A stretch of 26,503 bases of DNA, taken from assembly GCA_964447605.1 (NCBI GenBank), contig CAYUTA010000034.1, positions 1-26,503 of the forward strand. Reading direction: 5' to 3'. A program made the translations under genes and the position numbers. This stretch comes from CAYUTA01 sp964447605 (GTDB lineage Bacteria > Bacillota > Clostridia > Christensenellales > CAG-138). The notes beneath the pieces were generated by a model. The model was not told where the DNA came from. It saw only the letters and a list, made by a program, of their open reading frames with translations, and did no database searches. This document shows positions 1-6,861 of the stretch, in pieces. Position 1 is the first letter of the stretch, and every line of letters begins with the position of its first letter.

Positions 1-188
1 CCGTGCCCGCCGCCGCTGCGCAGGAGGTCTGCGACCAATTGGTCGGCAGCGGTATTCTTGCCATATGGAACTTTGCGCCCTCGCACCTGACCGTCCCCAA
101 GGACGTCATGGTGCGCAGCGAAAATATGGCCGCATCGCTGGCGCTGCTTTCCAAGCATTTGACCAGCCAGATTCTTGAGGAGGAATAA
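1..188 (+). CDS. rex: Redox-sensing transcriptional repressor Rex, C-terminal end (partial)
   Basis: The frame is open to the left edge, so only about the last 61 residues are visible. Rex is a cytoplasmic repressor that senses the NADH/NAD+ ratio and controls fermentation and respiration genes. The visible part matches the end of its Rossmann domain: an AQEVCDQLV segment, then GILAIWNFAPSHLTVP, which corresponds to the conserved IWNFAP block, then the C-terminal helix that swaps between subunits (LALLSKHL). The TAA stop at 186-188 lies just after a strong Shine-Dalgarno sequence (176-184) that serves the next gene, so the two are probably cotranscribed. The DNA-binding N-terminal domain is outside the window. 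The family call is firm; nothing can be said about the missing half. Confidence 0.9.
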   Translation, partial: VPAAAAQEVCDQLVGSGILAIWNFAPSHLTVPKDVMVRSENMAASLALLSKHLTSQILEEE

Positions 189-193
189 CCCCC

Positions 194-589
194 ATGCTTT
201 CCACCGGTATCAGAGGTGAAAAAAGCGCCGTCGTCAATGAACAGGCCGTGGCCAGCGCCGTCGGCAGCGGTGCGTTGCCGGTTTATGCGACGCCCATGAT
301 GATTGCGCTCATGGAAATGACCGCCGCTGAGAGCGTGCAGCTCTGTCTTGATGAAGGGCAGAGCACCGTCGGCACGCTTGTCAACGTACAGCATGTCAGC
401 GCAACGCCGCTTGGCATGACCGTCCGCTGCGAATCCGAACTTGCGGCCATCGACGACAAGCGCCTGACATTCTCCGTTGCCGCATACGACGAATGCGGTC
501 TGATCGGCAGCGGCGTACACGAGCGCTGCGTGATCGACGCCGTGCGCTTTATGGCGCATGCCGACGGCAAGCGCAGCTCCGCCGGGTAG
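194..589 (+). CDS. FlK-type hotdog-fold acyl-CoA thioesterase
   Basis: A 131-residue single-domain hotdog protein resembling the fluoroacetyl-CoA thioesterase (FlK) family. The segment YATPMMIALMEMTA (31-44), the TVGT run near 58-61 and the H-x-x-A-T-P-L-G motif (67-74) are the family landmarks. Thr33, Glu41 and His67 have exactly the spacing of the FlK catalytic Thr42/Glu50/His76 (differences 8 and 26), so catalytic competence is likely. Family members hydrolyse small acyl-CoA thioesters; nothing here indicates fluoroacetate, so the substrate is unknown. A strong GAGGAGG ribosome site at 176-182 overlaps the end of rex and fixes the ATG at 194. Its position directly behind rex suggests a link to acyl-CoA or fermentation metabolism, but that is inference. 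Confidence 0.8.
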   Translation: MLSTGIRGEKSAVVNEQAVASAVGSGALPVYATPMMIALMEMTAAESVQLCLDEGQSTVGTLVNVQHVSATPLGMTVRCESELAAIDDKRLTFSVAAYDECGLIGSGVHERCVIDAVRFMAHADGKRSSAG

Positions 590-632
590 CGCATGTCGGT
601 CCGTCCTGAAATTGCTTCGATAGGGTTGCGTT

Positions 633-1751
633 ATGGAATCTACGACACGCATTGCAACAATCGCCGATAGAAAGGCGCTCCAAGCGCTTTGGCAAAATAC
701 GTTTCATGAGTCCCAGTCCTTTTTGGACTGGTTCTTTGACGTACGGTTTTTGCCGGAATTCTGCGTTGTATCCGAAAGCGGCGGCAAGCTTGTTTTCGCC
801 ATGCACGGGTTGCCGGCGCATATGCGCGTTCGCGATTCCATTTTAAACTGCGTGGTCGTCAGCGGGGTCGCTACACTGCCGGAGTATCGTCATCGGGGTT
901 ATATGCGCCGCGGCTTTTCCCGCTTCTTTGCCGAGATGCGCGCGCTTGGGATTCCGCTGGCCGTTTACCGTCCCGTCGATATGCGCATCTACGCGCCGCT
1001 GGGACACTATGCCGCAAGCGGCGCGCAGTTTGTCACGCTTGACGCATCCGCGCCGCGACCAGCAGCCCCGGAAGTTTCTGTAATCGAAATTCCCCTTTCC
1101 GGAGGGTTTGGCGCATTGTTTCGCTGCTATGCGCAGGTCACGCGCAAGTACAGTCTGGCGCTTGCCCGTTCCTATGCGGATTTTTCCTTTAAATGTGCGG
1201 ATTATGCCGCCGATGGCGCGCTTTGCCTGGCAATATTGGACAGGTATGCGCGGATCGAGGGTTACTGTGTATATTTTTCAGACGGCGGCGAGCTGCGTGG
1301 CGAGGAGTGCCTTGCGCTTTCAGAGGACGGTTACCGCCGACTGTTTGCCGCGCTTGCGCTGCGCGCAAAGGGAAGGAGCCTGTCGCTGCGTCTGCCGCCG
1401 GAGATCACCCTTCGGTGCGCGCATGCGGTTTGTTCCGTGCAGGAGCACAGCATTTTGGCGCCGATCGACGTCGTTCCACTGCTCAAAGCCACCGGCCTGA
1501 CCGGCGGGGCTGTCGAAATCACCGATGCGCTCGTTTCGAAAAATGCCGGGATTTTCGCGCTGGATGGAACGCGCGTGAATGCGCCGCCGCAGCTCCGACT
1601 TGCATCCGGTCGGCTGGCCCAGTGGGCCGTGGGCTACCGTTCCATGTCCGAACTCATGGAAGGAGGCTTTGTTGAGGTGTTCGACCATGCCGCCGCGGCT
1701 TCGTTCGATGCGGCAGGCAGGCGCAGGTGTTATATCGTTGACGAATACTGA
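633..1751 (+). CDS. Eis-like GNAT family N-acetyltransferase
   Basis: A 372-residue protein with the layout of the Eis family: an N-terminal GNAT domain, a second GNAT-like half and a C-terminal sterol-carrier-like region. The acetyl-CoA-binding motif is seen as GVATLPEYRHRGYMRRGF (about residues 77-95), which fits the V-x-T-x-P-x-x-R-x-x-G-x-x pattern. Downstream YRPVDMRIYAPLGHY is also typical of Eis-like proteins. Eis enzymes acetylate amines, including aminoglycosides and polyamines, but the clostridial relatives have no settled substrate, so I do not assign one. The ribosome site before ATG 633 is weak (AGGG). A 43-base gap separates it from the thioesterase; cotranscription is possible. 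Confidence 0.8.
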   Translation: MESTTRIATIADRKALQALWQNTFHESQSFLDWFFDVRFLPEFCVVSESGGKLVFAMHGLPAHMRVRDSILNCVVVSGVATLPEYRHRGYMRRGFSRFFAEMRALGIPLAVYRPVDMRIYAPLGHYAASGAQFVTLDASAPRPAAPEVSVIEIPLSGGFGALFRCYAQVTRKYSLALARSYADFSFKCADYAADGALCLAILDRYARIEGYCVYFSDGGELRGEECLALSEDGYRRLFAALALRAKGRSLSLRLPPEITLRCAHAVCSVQEHSILAPIDVVPLLKATGLTGGAVEITDALVSKNAGIFALDGTRVNAPPQLRLASGRLAQWAVGYRSMSELMEGGFVEVFDHAAAASFDAAGRRRCYIVDEY

Positions 1752-1753
1752 TT

Positions 1754-1806
1754 GATTTGCAGATCCAGCGTCATCCGGACCTCCCCGCCTGCTTTTGCTG
1801 CAAATC
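1754..1806 (+). repeat. Inverted repeat / possible mRNA hairpin after the acetyltransferase
   Basis: GATTTGCAG (1754-1762) and CTGCAAATC (1798-1806) are perfect 9-base reverse complements about 35 bases apart, just after the acetyltransferase stop. No T-run follows, so it is not an intrinsic terminator. It may protect or separate the 3' end from the promoter that follows. The function is unknown. Confidence 0.35.
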
Positions 1807-1811
1807 CAGCA

Positions 1812-1840
1812 TTGCTTTATCATGAGAAAGCGTCTAAAAT
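1812..1840 (+). promoter_or_regulatory. Putative sigma-A promoter for yerC-rqcH
   Basis: TTGCTT (1812-1817), a 17-base spacer and TAAAAT (1835-1840) form a good vegetative promoter. Transcription would start near 1847. This excludes an upstream in-frame ATG at 1846 and supports the downstream ATG at 1897 for the YerC-like gene. Confidence 0.5.
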
Positions 1841-1896
1841 AGAATATGGGATTTGTTCCGGCTGCGTGGCCGGGAAAAGCAGAAAGGTCGATTGCA

Positions 1897-2202
1897 ATGG
1901 ACAAATATCTCTCCAAGCTTCAATCCAGAGAAATGGACGCAGTGTTCCGTGCGGTTTTGCAGCTGCGGGATGTTTCGGAATGCTACCGTTTTTTCGAAGA
2001 TTTATGCACCGTGCCCGAGCTGCTCTCCCTTGCGCAGCGCTGGGAGGTGGTCGAGCAGCTTGACCGCGGCGCAACCTATCAGGAGATTTCACAGGCGCTC
2101 AACGCTTCCACCGCCACCATCAGCCGTGTGAACCGTTGTCTGACCTATGGCGCGGGCGGCTATCAACTTGTGCTCGCGCGCATGAAGGAAATCGCGGACT
2201 GA
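1897..2202 (+). CDS. yerC: YerC/YecD family TrpR-related DNA-binding protein
   Basis: A 101-residue protein of the TrpR-like YerC family, which carries a Trp-repressor-type helix-turn-helix. The segments LCTVPELLSLAQRWEVVEQL and GATYQEISQALNASTATISR are the diagnostic parts; the second is the helix-turn-helix. The regulatory target is not known. The ATG at 1897 is chosen over a longer frame starting at 1846 because AGAAAGG (1881-1887) is a well-spaced ribosome site and because a promoter-like sequence ends at 1840. The stop overlaps the next start as TGATG (2200-2204), indicating translational coupling to rqcH. Confidence 0.85.
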   Translation: MDKYLSKLQSREMDAVFRAVLQLRDVSECYRFFEDLCTVPELLSLAQRWEVVEQLDRGATYQEISQALNASTATISRVNRCLTYGAGGYQLVLARMKEIAD

Positions 2203-3902
2203 TGGCCATGGACGGACTCGCCCTGCGCGCGGTGGTGCATGAGCTAAGCGACCTTCTGGGCGGTAAAATTGACAAAGTGCAGCAGCCGGAAAGGGATGTG
2301 CTGCTGTTGACAATACGCTGCGAACGCAAAAACCAGCGCCTGCTCATCAATACGCACGCTGAAAACGGCCGCATGCAGCTGACCGGTCAGCTCTATGACA
2401 ACCCGTTAAACGCGCCCGCGTTTTGCATGCTGCTGCGGCGGCATCTGCTCGGCGGGCGTATCGAACGCCTTGAACAGTGCGGGGTTGACCGCGCGTGCAC
2501 GTTGTTCATCACCGCGCGCAACGAACTGCTTGACGACGTTCAATTGCAGCTTGTCGTGGAGCTGATGGGCAAACATGCCAACGTCATCCTCGTTGGGGGG
2601 GACGGGAAGATTCTTGACTGCTTGCGGCATATTGCGCCGGCGGAGACAAGCGCGCGCGTATTGATGCCCGGCTTTTTATACCATCCCGCGCCCGTTTCGC
2701 ATAAGCAGAACCCGCTGGAAGCCGGCATTTCCGCCCTTACGGACGCATATGCATCCCCCGCCCCTGTACGCGCGCTGACCGATGCGTTTGAAGGACTTGG
2801 CAAGGCGACCGCATCCGCGCTGTCCGGAGCCTGCGGCGGCGCGCCCGGGCTTTTGCGAATGTTTGCACGGTTTGCGCAGAACGATTTCCAGCCTACGGTC
2901 GTGTATAACGAGCTTGACGAACCCATCGCCGTCTTTCCTTTTGTGCCGCGCGAGCTTGGCTGCAGACAGGCGCAGGTTTCCTGCATGTCTGAAGCGCTCG
3001 ACCGCTATTATGCCGAAAGGGACACGTTCGTGCGCATCCGACGGCACGGCGCTTCGCTGCGCCGCACGGTGGAACATGCGCTCAACCGCGCGCACAACAG
3101 GCAGCGCTCGTTTTATGAAGCCGTCGAAAACGAAGAAAAGCTGGAGTCGCTGCGCCTCAGCGGCGAACTGATCCTGGCCAACCTGCAAGCGGTGCGCCCC
3201 GGAATGGCGCGGCTTTCGGCATACAACTACTATGTTGACCCGCCGGAACCCTTTCCAGTGCCGCTTGACCCTGCGGTCGGCGCGCAGGAAAATGCAAAGC
3301 GATATTTCAAACAATACCGCAAGGGCAAGCTTGCCCGCGAATACGCGCAGTCTCAGCTTGCAGCGGTCACAGAGGAGATCGCCTATCTGGAGGGACAGCT
3401 GGAAAACATCGCCCACTGTGAAACGCTCAGCGAGCTGGATGAAGTGCATGAGGAGCTGGTTGCGCAACGCTTCCTGAAGCCCGGACAGAAAAAACAGGCG
3501 AAAAAACAATTCGCAATCGCGTCCCGTCCGCTTGCATTTTGTTCATCCGACGGCTATGTTGTATACGTTGGAAAAAACAACCGCCAAAATGACGCATTGA
3601 CCATGAAAACCGCACAGCCGGATAACCTCTGGCTTCACGCAAAAAACATGCCCGGTTCCCATGTGATCGTCGTGTGCGAGGGTATGCCGCCGGATACCAC
3701 GCTGCTTGAGGCCGCGACGCTTGCCGCCTGCTACAGCTGCGGTAAAGGCGCGCCGACCGTTGCGGTGGACTATACCTTGCGCCGTAACATCAAAAAACCG
3801 TCCGGCGCGCGGCCTGGCATGGTTACCTATTCAACGAACAAGACCTTGTATGTAACGCCCGATACCGCGCTTGTCAAGCGGCTGCAGAGCCCAAAGGCAT
3901 AG
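2202..3902 (+). CDS. rqcH: Rqc2-type ribosome quality control factor RqcH (NFACT protein, FbpA-like)
   Basis: About 566 residues, close to the usual bacterial length. It binds stalled 50S subunits carrying peptidyl-tRNA and recruits tRNA-Ala to add C-terminal alanine tails that mark the chain for degradation. Visible order: NFACT-N (about 1-180), a helix-hairpin-helix region, a long charged coiled coil (about 270-430), then NFACT-R starting near SRPLAFCSSDGYVVYVGKNN with the NLWLHAKNMPGSHVI motif. Asp96-Arg97 in the GVDRACTLF segment match the Asp-Arg pair needed for tRNA-Ala recruitment in B. subtilis RqcH (D97/R98). The ATG at 2202 overlaps the yerC stop; AAGGA at 2185-2189 serves as ribosome site. 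An alternative Met lies two codons in. Older annotations call this family fibronectin-binding. Confidence 0.93.
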   Translation: MAMDGLALRAVVHELSDLLGGKIDKVQQPERDVLLLTIRCERKNQRLLINTHAENGRMQLTGQLYDNPLNAPAFCMLLRRHLLGGRIERLEQCGVDRACTLFITARNELLDDVQLQLVVELMGKHANVILVGGDGKILDCLRHIAPAETSARVLMPGFLYHPAPVSHKQNPLEAGISALTDAYASPAPVRALTDAFEGLGKATASALSGACGGAPGLLRMFARFAQNDFQPTVVYNELDEPIAVFPFVPRELGCRQAQVSCMSEALDRYYAERDTFVRIRRHGASLRRTVEHALNRAHNRQRSFYEAVENEEKLESLRLSGELILANLQAVRPGMARLSAYNYYVDPPEPFPVPLDPAVGAQENAKRYFKQYRKGKLAREYAQSQLAAVTEEIAYLEGQLENIAHCETLSELDEVHEELVAQRFLKPGQKKQAKKQFAIASRPLAFCSSDGYVVYVGKNNRQNDALTMKTAQPDNLWLHAKNMPGSHVIVVCEGMPPDTTLLEAATLAACYSCGKGAPTVAVDYTLRRNIKKPSGARPGMVTYSTNKTLYVTPDTALVKRLQSPKA

Positions 3903-3940
3903 TATGCGTTCCTCCCGCATACAGTATGCAAAAACGGAGG
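3903..3940 (+). promoter_or_regulatory. Mutually exclusive hairpins covering the lipoprotein ribosome-binding site
   Basis: Between the rqcH stop and the lipoprotein ATG, TATGCG (3903-3908) can pair with CGCATA (3916-3921). Alternatively GCATA (3917-3921) can pair with TATGC (3925-3929). In the second fold CCTCC (3911-3915) is free to pair with the Shine-Dalgarno GGAGG (3936-3940) and close a larger stem. The first fold puts CCTCC in a loop. The arrangement resembles a translational switch or coupling device; this is inferred from pairing only. Confidence 0.4.
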
Positions 3941-3949
3941 ATGCTGTCA

Positions 3950-4450
3950 ATGCAAAAATCTTTTTGCGTCCCGCTTGCCGCCATGCTGCTGGGCGCTTTT
4001 TTGTTGGGTTGCGCCGCCCGGCCCGCCATGATCGTTTCCGAGCACAGCGCGGACGCTTCTATGAAAAGCGCGCTTTCCACCATCGTCTATCACCCGGGCG
4101 AGGATGGGAGCGTAACGGCCGAGGAAAAACTGCTGCCATGGGAGGTCAACATGGGCAACTATGCCCTCTCCTTTGTGTTCGCCGACGGCAAAACCGGCTT
4201 TCAGTGCCGCGCGGACGGCAATCAAATGTTGGCAGACATCCAAAACTTTCCCGTTTTCGGCGATGCGGCAGGCGAGCAGGCGGCGATTGTAAGCATCGTC
4301 AATACGCTCACTGCGCTTCCCGGCGTGGAGCGGGTTGCGCTTACGTTCGACGGTGAAAAACTAGCCGCGCTCAAAAACGGCACGCCGGTCAACGAAGCGT
4401 TCGGAACGCTTCCGCTGGAAAACGCGTTCGCGCCCACACCGGAGCCATAA
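3950..4450 (+). CDS. Short GerM-domain lipoprotein
   Basis: A 166-residue exported lipoprotein. A hydrophobic signal segment ends in the lipobox LLGC, making Cys21 the lipidated residue if the start is the ATG at 3950. This start is preferred over an ATG at 3926 because GGAGG at 3936-3940 is perfectly spaced for it. The C-terminal half (about 105-155) has the pattern of the GerMN sporulation/germination domain: IVNTLTALPGVERVALTFDG followed by a short hydrophobic repeat and Pro-Val-Asn. Most GerM proteins carry longer or duplicated domains, so this is a short single-domain version. The role in spore envelope assembly is inferred from the family only. A hairpin can mask its ribosome site. Confidence 0.65.
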   Translation: MQKSFCVPLAAMLLGAFLLGCAARPAMIVSEHSADASMKSALSTIVYHPGEDGSVTAEEKLLPWEVNMGNYALSFVFADGKTGFQCRADGNQMLADIQNFPVFGDAAGEQAAIVSIVNTLTALPGVERVALTFDGEKLAALKNGTPVNEAFGTLPLENAFAPTPEP

Positions 4451-4490
4451 GCCAACCGGCCCGCATTCCGACTGAGGGCAACACGGCTAT

Positions 4491-4507
4491 GGCGCAGTTT
4501 GTGCGCC
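4491..4507 (+). other. Small perfect hairpin upstream of rdgB
   Basis: GGCGCA (4491-4496) and TGCGCC (4502-4507) form a 6-bp stem with a 5-base loop and no following T-run. The hairpin overlaps an alternative upstream ATG (4489) of the rdgB frame. A second, longer-range inverted repeat (4459-4467 with 4562-4570) brackets the same 140-base gap. It is not a clear terminator. Confidence 0.35.
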
Positions 4508-4555
4508 CTTCAAACCGTTGCTCGGCATGCTATAAGTATTTTTGCGAGCCGCCGG

Positions 4556-4584
4556 TTGCCAAATGCGGGCGGTTTTGTTACACT
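4556..4584 (+). promoter_or_regulatory. Putative promoter abutting the rdgB start codon
   Basis: TTGCCA (4556-4561), exactly 17 bases and TACACT (4579-4584) match the sigma-A pattern. The -10 ends six bases before the rdgB ATG at 4591, so a transcript from this promoter would have almost no leader. No ribosome site precedes the ATG. Confidence 0.4.
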
Positions 4585-4590
4585 GCTCCT

Positions 4591-5184
4591 ATGAAACTGA
4601 TAATTGCATCCAACAACGCACATAAGGTTGCGGAAATCCGCGAGATCCTAAGCGCCGATTTCCCCGAGATGTACACGCTCAAGGAAGCCGGCCTGAACAT
4701 CGACGTGGTTGAGGACGGCGCAACGTTTGCCGAAAATGCAGTAAAAAAGGCGGAGGAGGTGTTGGCCGCTTCCGGCTTTCCCGCCGCGCTGGCCGACGAC
4801 AGCGGCCTGATGGCCGACGCGCTCGGCGGCGCGCCGGGCGTATTCAGCGCGCGCTACGCCGGTGAAGGGCACGACGACGGCGCCAATAACGCCAGGCTGA
4901 TGCACGACATGGCCGGCGTGCCGGATGCGCGGCGCACCTGCCGCTTTGTAAGCGCGATTGCGCTTGCGCGCAAAAATCGCCCTGTGCTCGTTGTTACGGG
5001 GTGCTGCGAGGGGATGCTGCTGCGCGAGCCGCACGGCGGCAACGGCTTTGGTTACGACCCCTATTTCCTCTATGAGCCGCTGGGCAAATCCTTTGCCGAG
5101 CTTTCTGCGGAGCAGAAGAATCGGGTCAGTCACCGCCGCAGGGCGCTCGAACTGCTCAGGGCCGAGCTTGAAAGGGAACGATGA
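4591..5184 (+). CDS. rdgB: XTP/dITP diphosphatase (non-canonical purine NTP pyrophosphatase)
   Basis: About 197 residues, the usual length of the RdgB/HAM1 family, which hydrolyses dITP, XTP and related deaminated purine nucleotides to monophosphates. Motifs seen: SNNAHKVAEI at the N-terminus, ADDSGLMADALGGAPGVFS with the catalytic/metal Asp pair, the GNGFGYDPYF loop and the C-terminal VSHRRRAL. The ATG at 4591 is chosen because the family begins with M-K-L-I-I-A-S-x-N. The frame is open upstream to an ATG at 4489 with a GAGGG ribosome site (4474-4478); that form would add 34 residues containing five cysteines. The stop overlaps the next gene by ATGA, so the phosphoesterase is translationally coupled. 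Confidence 0.93.
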   Translation: MKLIIASNNAHKVAEIREILSADFPEMYTLKEAGLNIDVVEDGATFAENAVKKAEEVLAASGFPAALADDSGLMADALGGAPGVFSARYAGEGHDDGANNARLMHDMAGVPDARRTCRFVSAIALARKNRPVLVVTGCCEGMLLREPHGGNGFGYDPYFLYEPLGKSFAELSAEQKNRVSHRRRALELLRAELERER

Positions 5185-5654
5185 CGCGCGTCGGCGTGTT
5201 TTCCGATACGCATGGGCTCCTGGCCAAAGTACCCGCCGCCCTGGACCGGGCCGGAGCGCTGGACGGCTTTTTGCACCTCGGTGATTTTGGCAGTGATGCG
5301 GAGCGGATATTTAGGCTATTGCCCGTGCCGCATCATGCCGTACGGGGAAACTGCGATTATTCCGGCAGCTTGCCCAAACAGTTGGTTGTAACCTTTGAGG
5401 GCGCGTCGTTGCTGCTGCTGCATGGCGACGCGTACGCATACCGGGGAACCTATGCGCTGGCATTGCTGGCTGAGGAAAACCGGTGCCGGGCGGTGCTGTT
5501 TGGGCACACGCATACGCCGTTGCTCGCCGCGCAGGGCGAGGTGCTCATCCTCAACCCTGGCAGCCTGTCCTGCCCGCGATGTGGAAGCGCGCCTTCCTTT
5601 GCCGTGCTCACGATTGACGGGCGGGACGTGCATGCAAAGATCATTACTTTCTGA
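5181..5654 (+). CDS. YfcE/MJ0936-type metallophosphoesterase
   Basis: A 157-residue single-domain calcineurin-like phosphodiesterase. The dinuclear metal motifs are all visible in order: FSDTHG near the N-terminus, LGDFGSD, RGNCD, then HGD and GHTHTP. Family enzymes hydrolyse phosphodiesters in vitro; the cellular substrate is not established. The start ATG overlaps the rdgB stop (ATGA at 5181-5184). The rdgB-phosphoesterase pairing is common in Firmicutes. This is the last intact gene of the + strand block and I saw no intrinsic terminator after it. Confidence 0.9.
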   Translation: MTRVGVFSDTHGLLAKVPAALDRAGALDGFLHLGDFGSDAERIFRLLPVPHHAVRGNCDYSGSLPKQLVVTFEGASLLLLHGDAYAYRGTYALALLAEENRCRAVLFGHTHTPLLAAQGEVLILNPGSLSCPRCGSAPSFAVLTIDGRDVHAKIITF

Positions 5655-5677
5655 ATACAAACTCTCTTTGCATTTAC

Positions 5678-5911
5678 TTGAAACAGACCAAGCCGCAAGT
5701 GAGCGACTGGAATCGTCTATGCCCCAAATGGCAAAAACCGCAGGCATCACAGGCCAGTTTAAAGGTGGATTTGTGCGGAGAATGTGCCTGTCGGGTGCAA
5801 ATGAATTGCAAGGGCAGCATACATATTGGAAAGCCGTTTCGGGAAGAACGCTACCCAGTTAAATCGTGTTGTGAGAATAACTGCCGCACCATTTTACGGG
5901 CCGCACCATGA
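5678..5911 (+). pseudogene. Decayed DUF3795-like cysteine-rich fragment
   Basis: An open frame of 77 codons whose middle resembles the cysteine-rich DUF3795 family: LCGECACRVQMNCKG, then IHIGKPF and PVKSCCEN. In the family as I recall it, positions here occupied by Ser (after NCKG), Arg (after GKPF) and Tyr (before PVKSCCE) are normally Cys, Trp and Cys. The Arg and Tyr codons are one base from the expected ones. The second half of the domain (the HCG...FPC part) is absent. The first 30 codons show no family likeness and there is no ribosome site. I read it as a remnant rather than a gene. It sits in the 463-base gap (5655-6117) between convergent operons; I see nothing else supportable there. 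Confidence 0.5.
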
Positions 5912-6117
5912 TACGGATCGCCGTTATTGAAAGAATTGAACGTGCATACCGCGATGCTGCCGTTTACAGCCCCATTCCCGCGCCGTCGCGCGCATTCGGA
6001 CGTTTGCAAAAAAACGCTTCTAAAATCAAATGTTTTCTTGCCTTTTGCTGCTTCCAATACGATTTTGGTATAAACAAAGTTCATCCGACACCTATTTAGC
6101 CGTCGCGCCGTCCCTGC

Positions 6118-6861
6118 TTATACTGAAATTTCTTCCGATTCCGCATCCACTGCGATCTCCTGCGAATAGCGCAAAAAGTCCGGCATTTCCTCGATTGAAT
6201 GGATGCCAAACTGGCGCAAAAAGCGGTCGGTGGTGCCAAAGAGCGTCGGCCGCCCCACTACATCCTTGCGCCCGACCTCATGGATCAGTCCCAACCTGAC
6301 CAACTGTGTTACCGCATAATCGCAGCGCACGCCGCGCACCCGCTCCACATCGGCGCGTGTCACCGGCTGGCGGTACGCAACCACCGCAAGCGTTTCCAGC
6401 AGCGACTGGGAGACGTTTTTGGTCTCATCCGGCTGGAGAAGCTTTTGTACATCCACCACATAATCGCGATTACTGGCCAATTGTGCGGTTTCATCGGTGA
6501 CCACAGGCAATATCCCGCGGCCCAGCCTGCGGTAATGCGCCTCCATCCGCTTTAACAATGCGCGCGCCTGCACGGTTGCGCATCCCAGTGTGCGCGCAAT
6601 TTCAGCGATCGGCACGGGATCGCCCGCAACAAACAGCAGGCATTCCACGCGGTTGAATAAGGACGCGTCGTCATCCGTAACGAACGGCTGCGAATTTTTC
6701 TCCGCAACATCCCCCGCGCCCGGCGCGGCATCTGATTCCCGACCGGCCAAATCGCCGTTTTCCGGCGTGGCGCCACGCTGCACACGCGGGGCTTGCGGCT
6801 CGAATTCATGAATTCCATTCTGCTCCAAATCGTTTATATGCTCCATAACAATCGGCTTCAT
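6118..6861 (-). CDS. scpB: Segregation and condensation protein B
   Basis: ScpB is a winged-helix kleisin-binding subunit of the bacterial SMC condensin complex. The conserved body begins at about residue 70 (NRVECLLFVAGDPVPIAEIA). It continues through LLETLAVVAYRQPVTRADVERVRG and ends with GRPTLFGTTDRFLRQFGI, all hallmarks of the family. At 247 residues it is longer than usual because of about 65 N-terminal residues rich in Gly, Ala, Glu and Asp that look disordered. The ATG overlaps the scpA stop by four bases (6858-6861), so coupled translation with scpA is expected. A later Met (residue 6) is also possible. Confidence 0.95.
   Translation of the reverse strand: MKPIVMEHINDLEQNGIHEFEPQAPRVQRGATPENGDLAGRESDAAPGAGDVAEKNSQPFVTDDDASLFNRVECLLFVAGDPVPIAEIARTLGCATVQARALLKRMEAHYRRLGRGILPVVTDETAQLASNRDYVVDVQKLLQPDETKNVSQSLLETLAVVAYRQPVTRADVERVRGVRCDYAVTQLVRLGLIHEVGRKDVVGRPTLFGTTDRFLRQFGIHSIEEMPDFLRYSQEIAVDAESEEISV

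Noticed and set aside
1846..1896. Longer N-terminus for the YerC-like gene from ATG 1846
   Set aside because: It lies at the predicted transcription start and lacks a ribosome site, while ATG 1897 has one and fits the family length.
2676..3509. 277-codon - strand frame opposite rqcH
   Set aside because: Antisense to a clear NFACT protein; no ribosome site or known domain.
5908..6099. 63-codon + strand frame after the DUF3795 fragment
   Set aside because: No ribosome site, no family likeness and located in decayed intergenic DNA.
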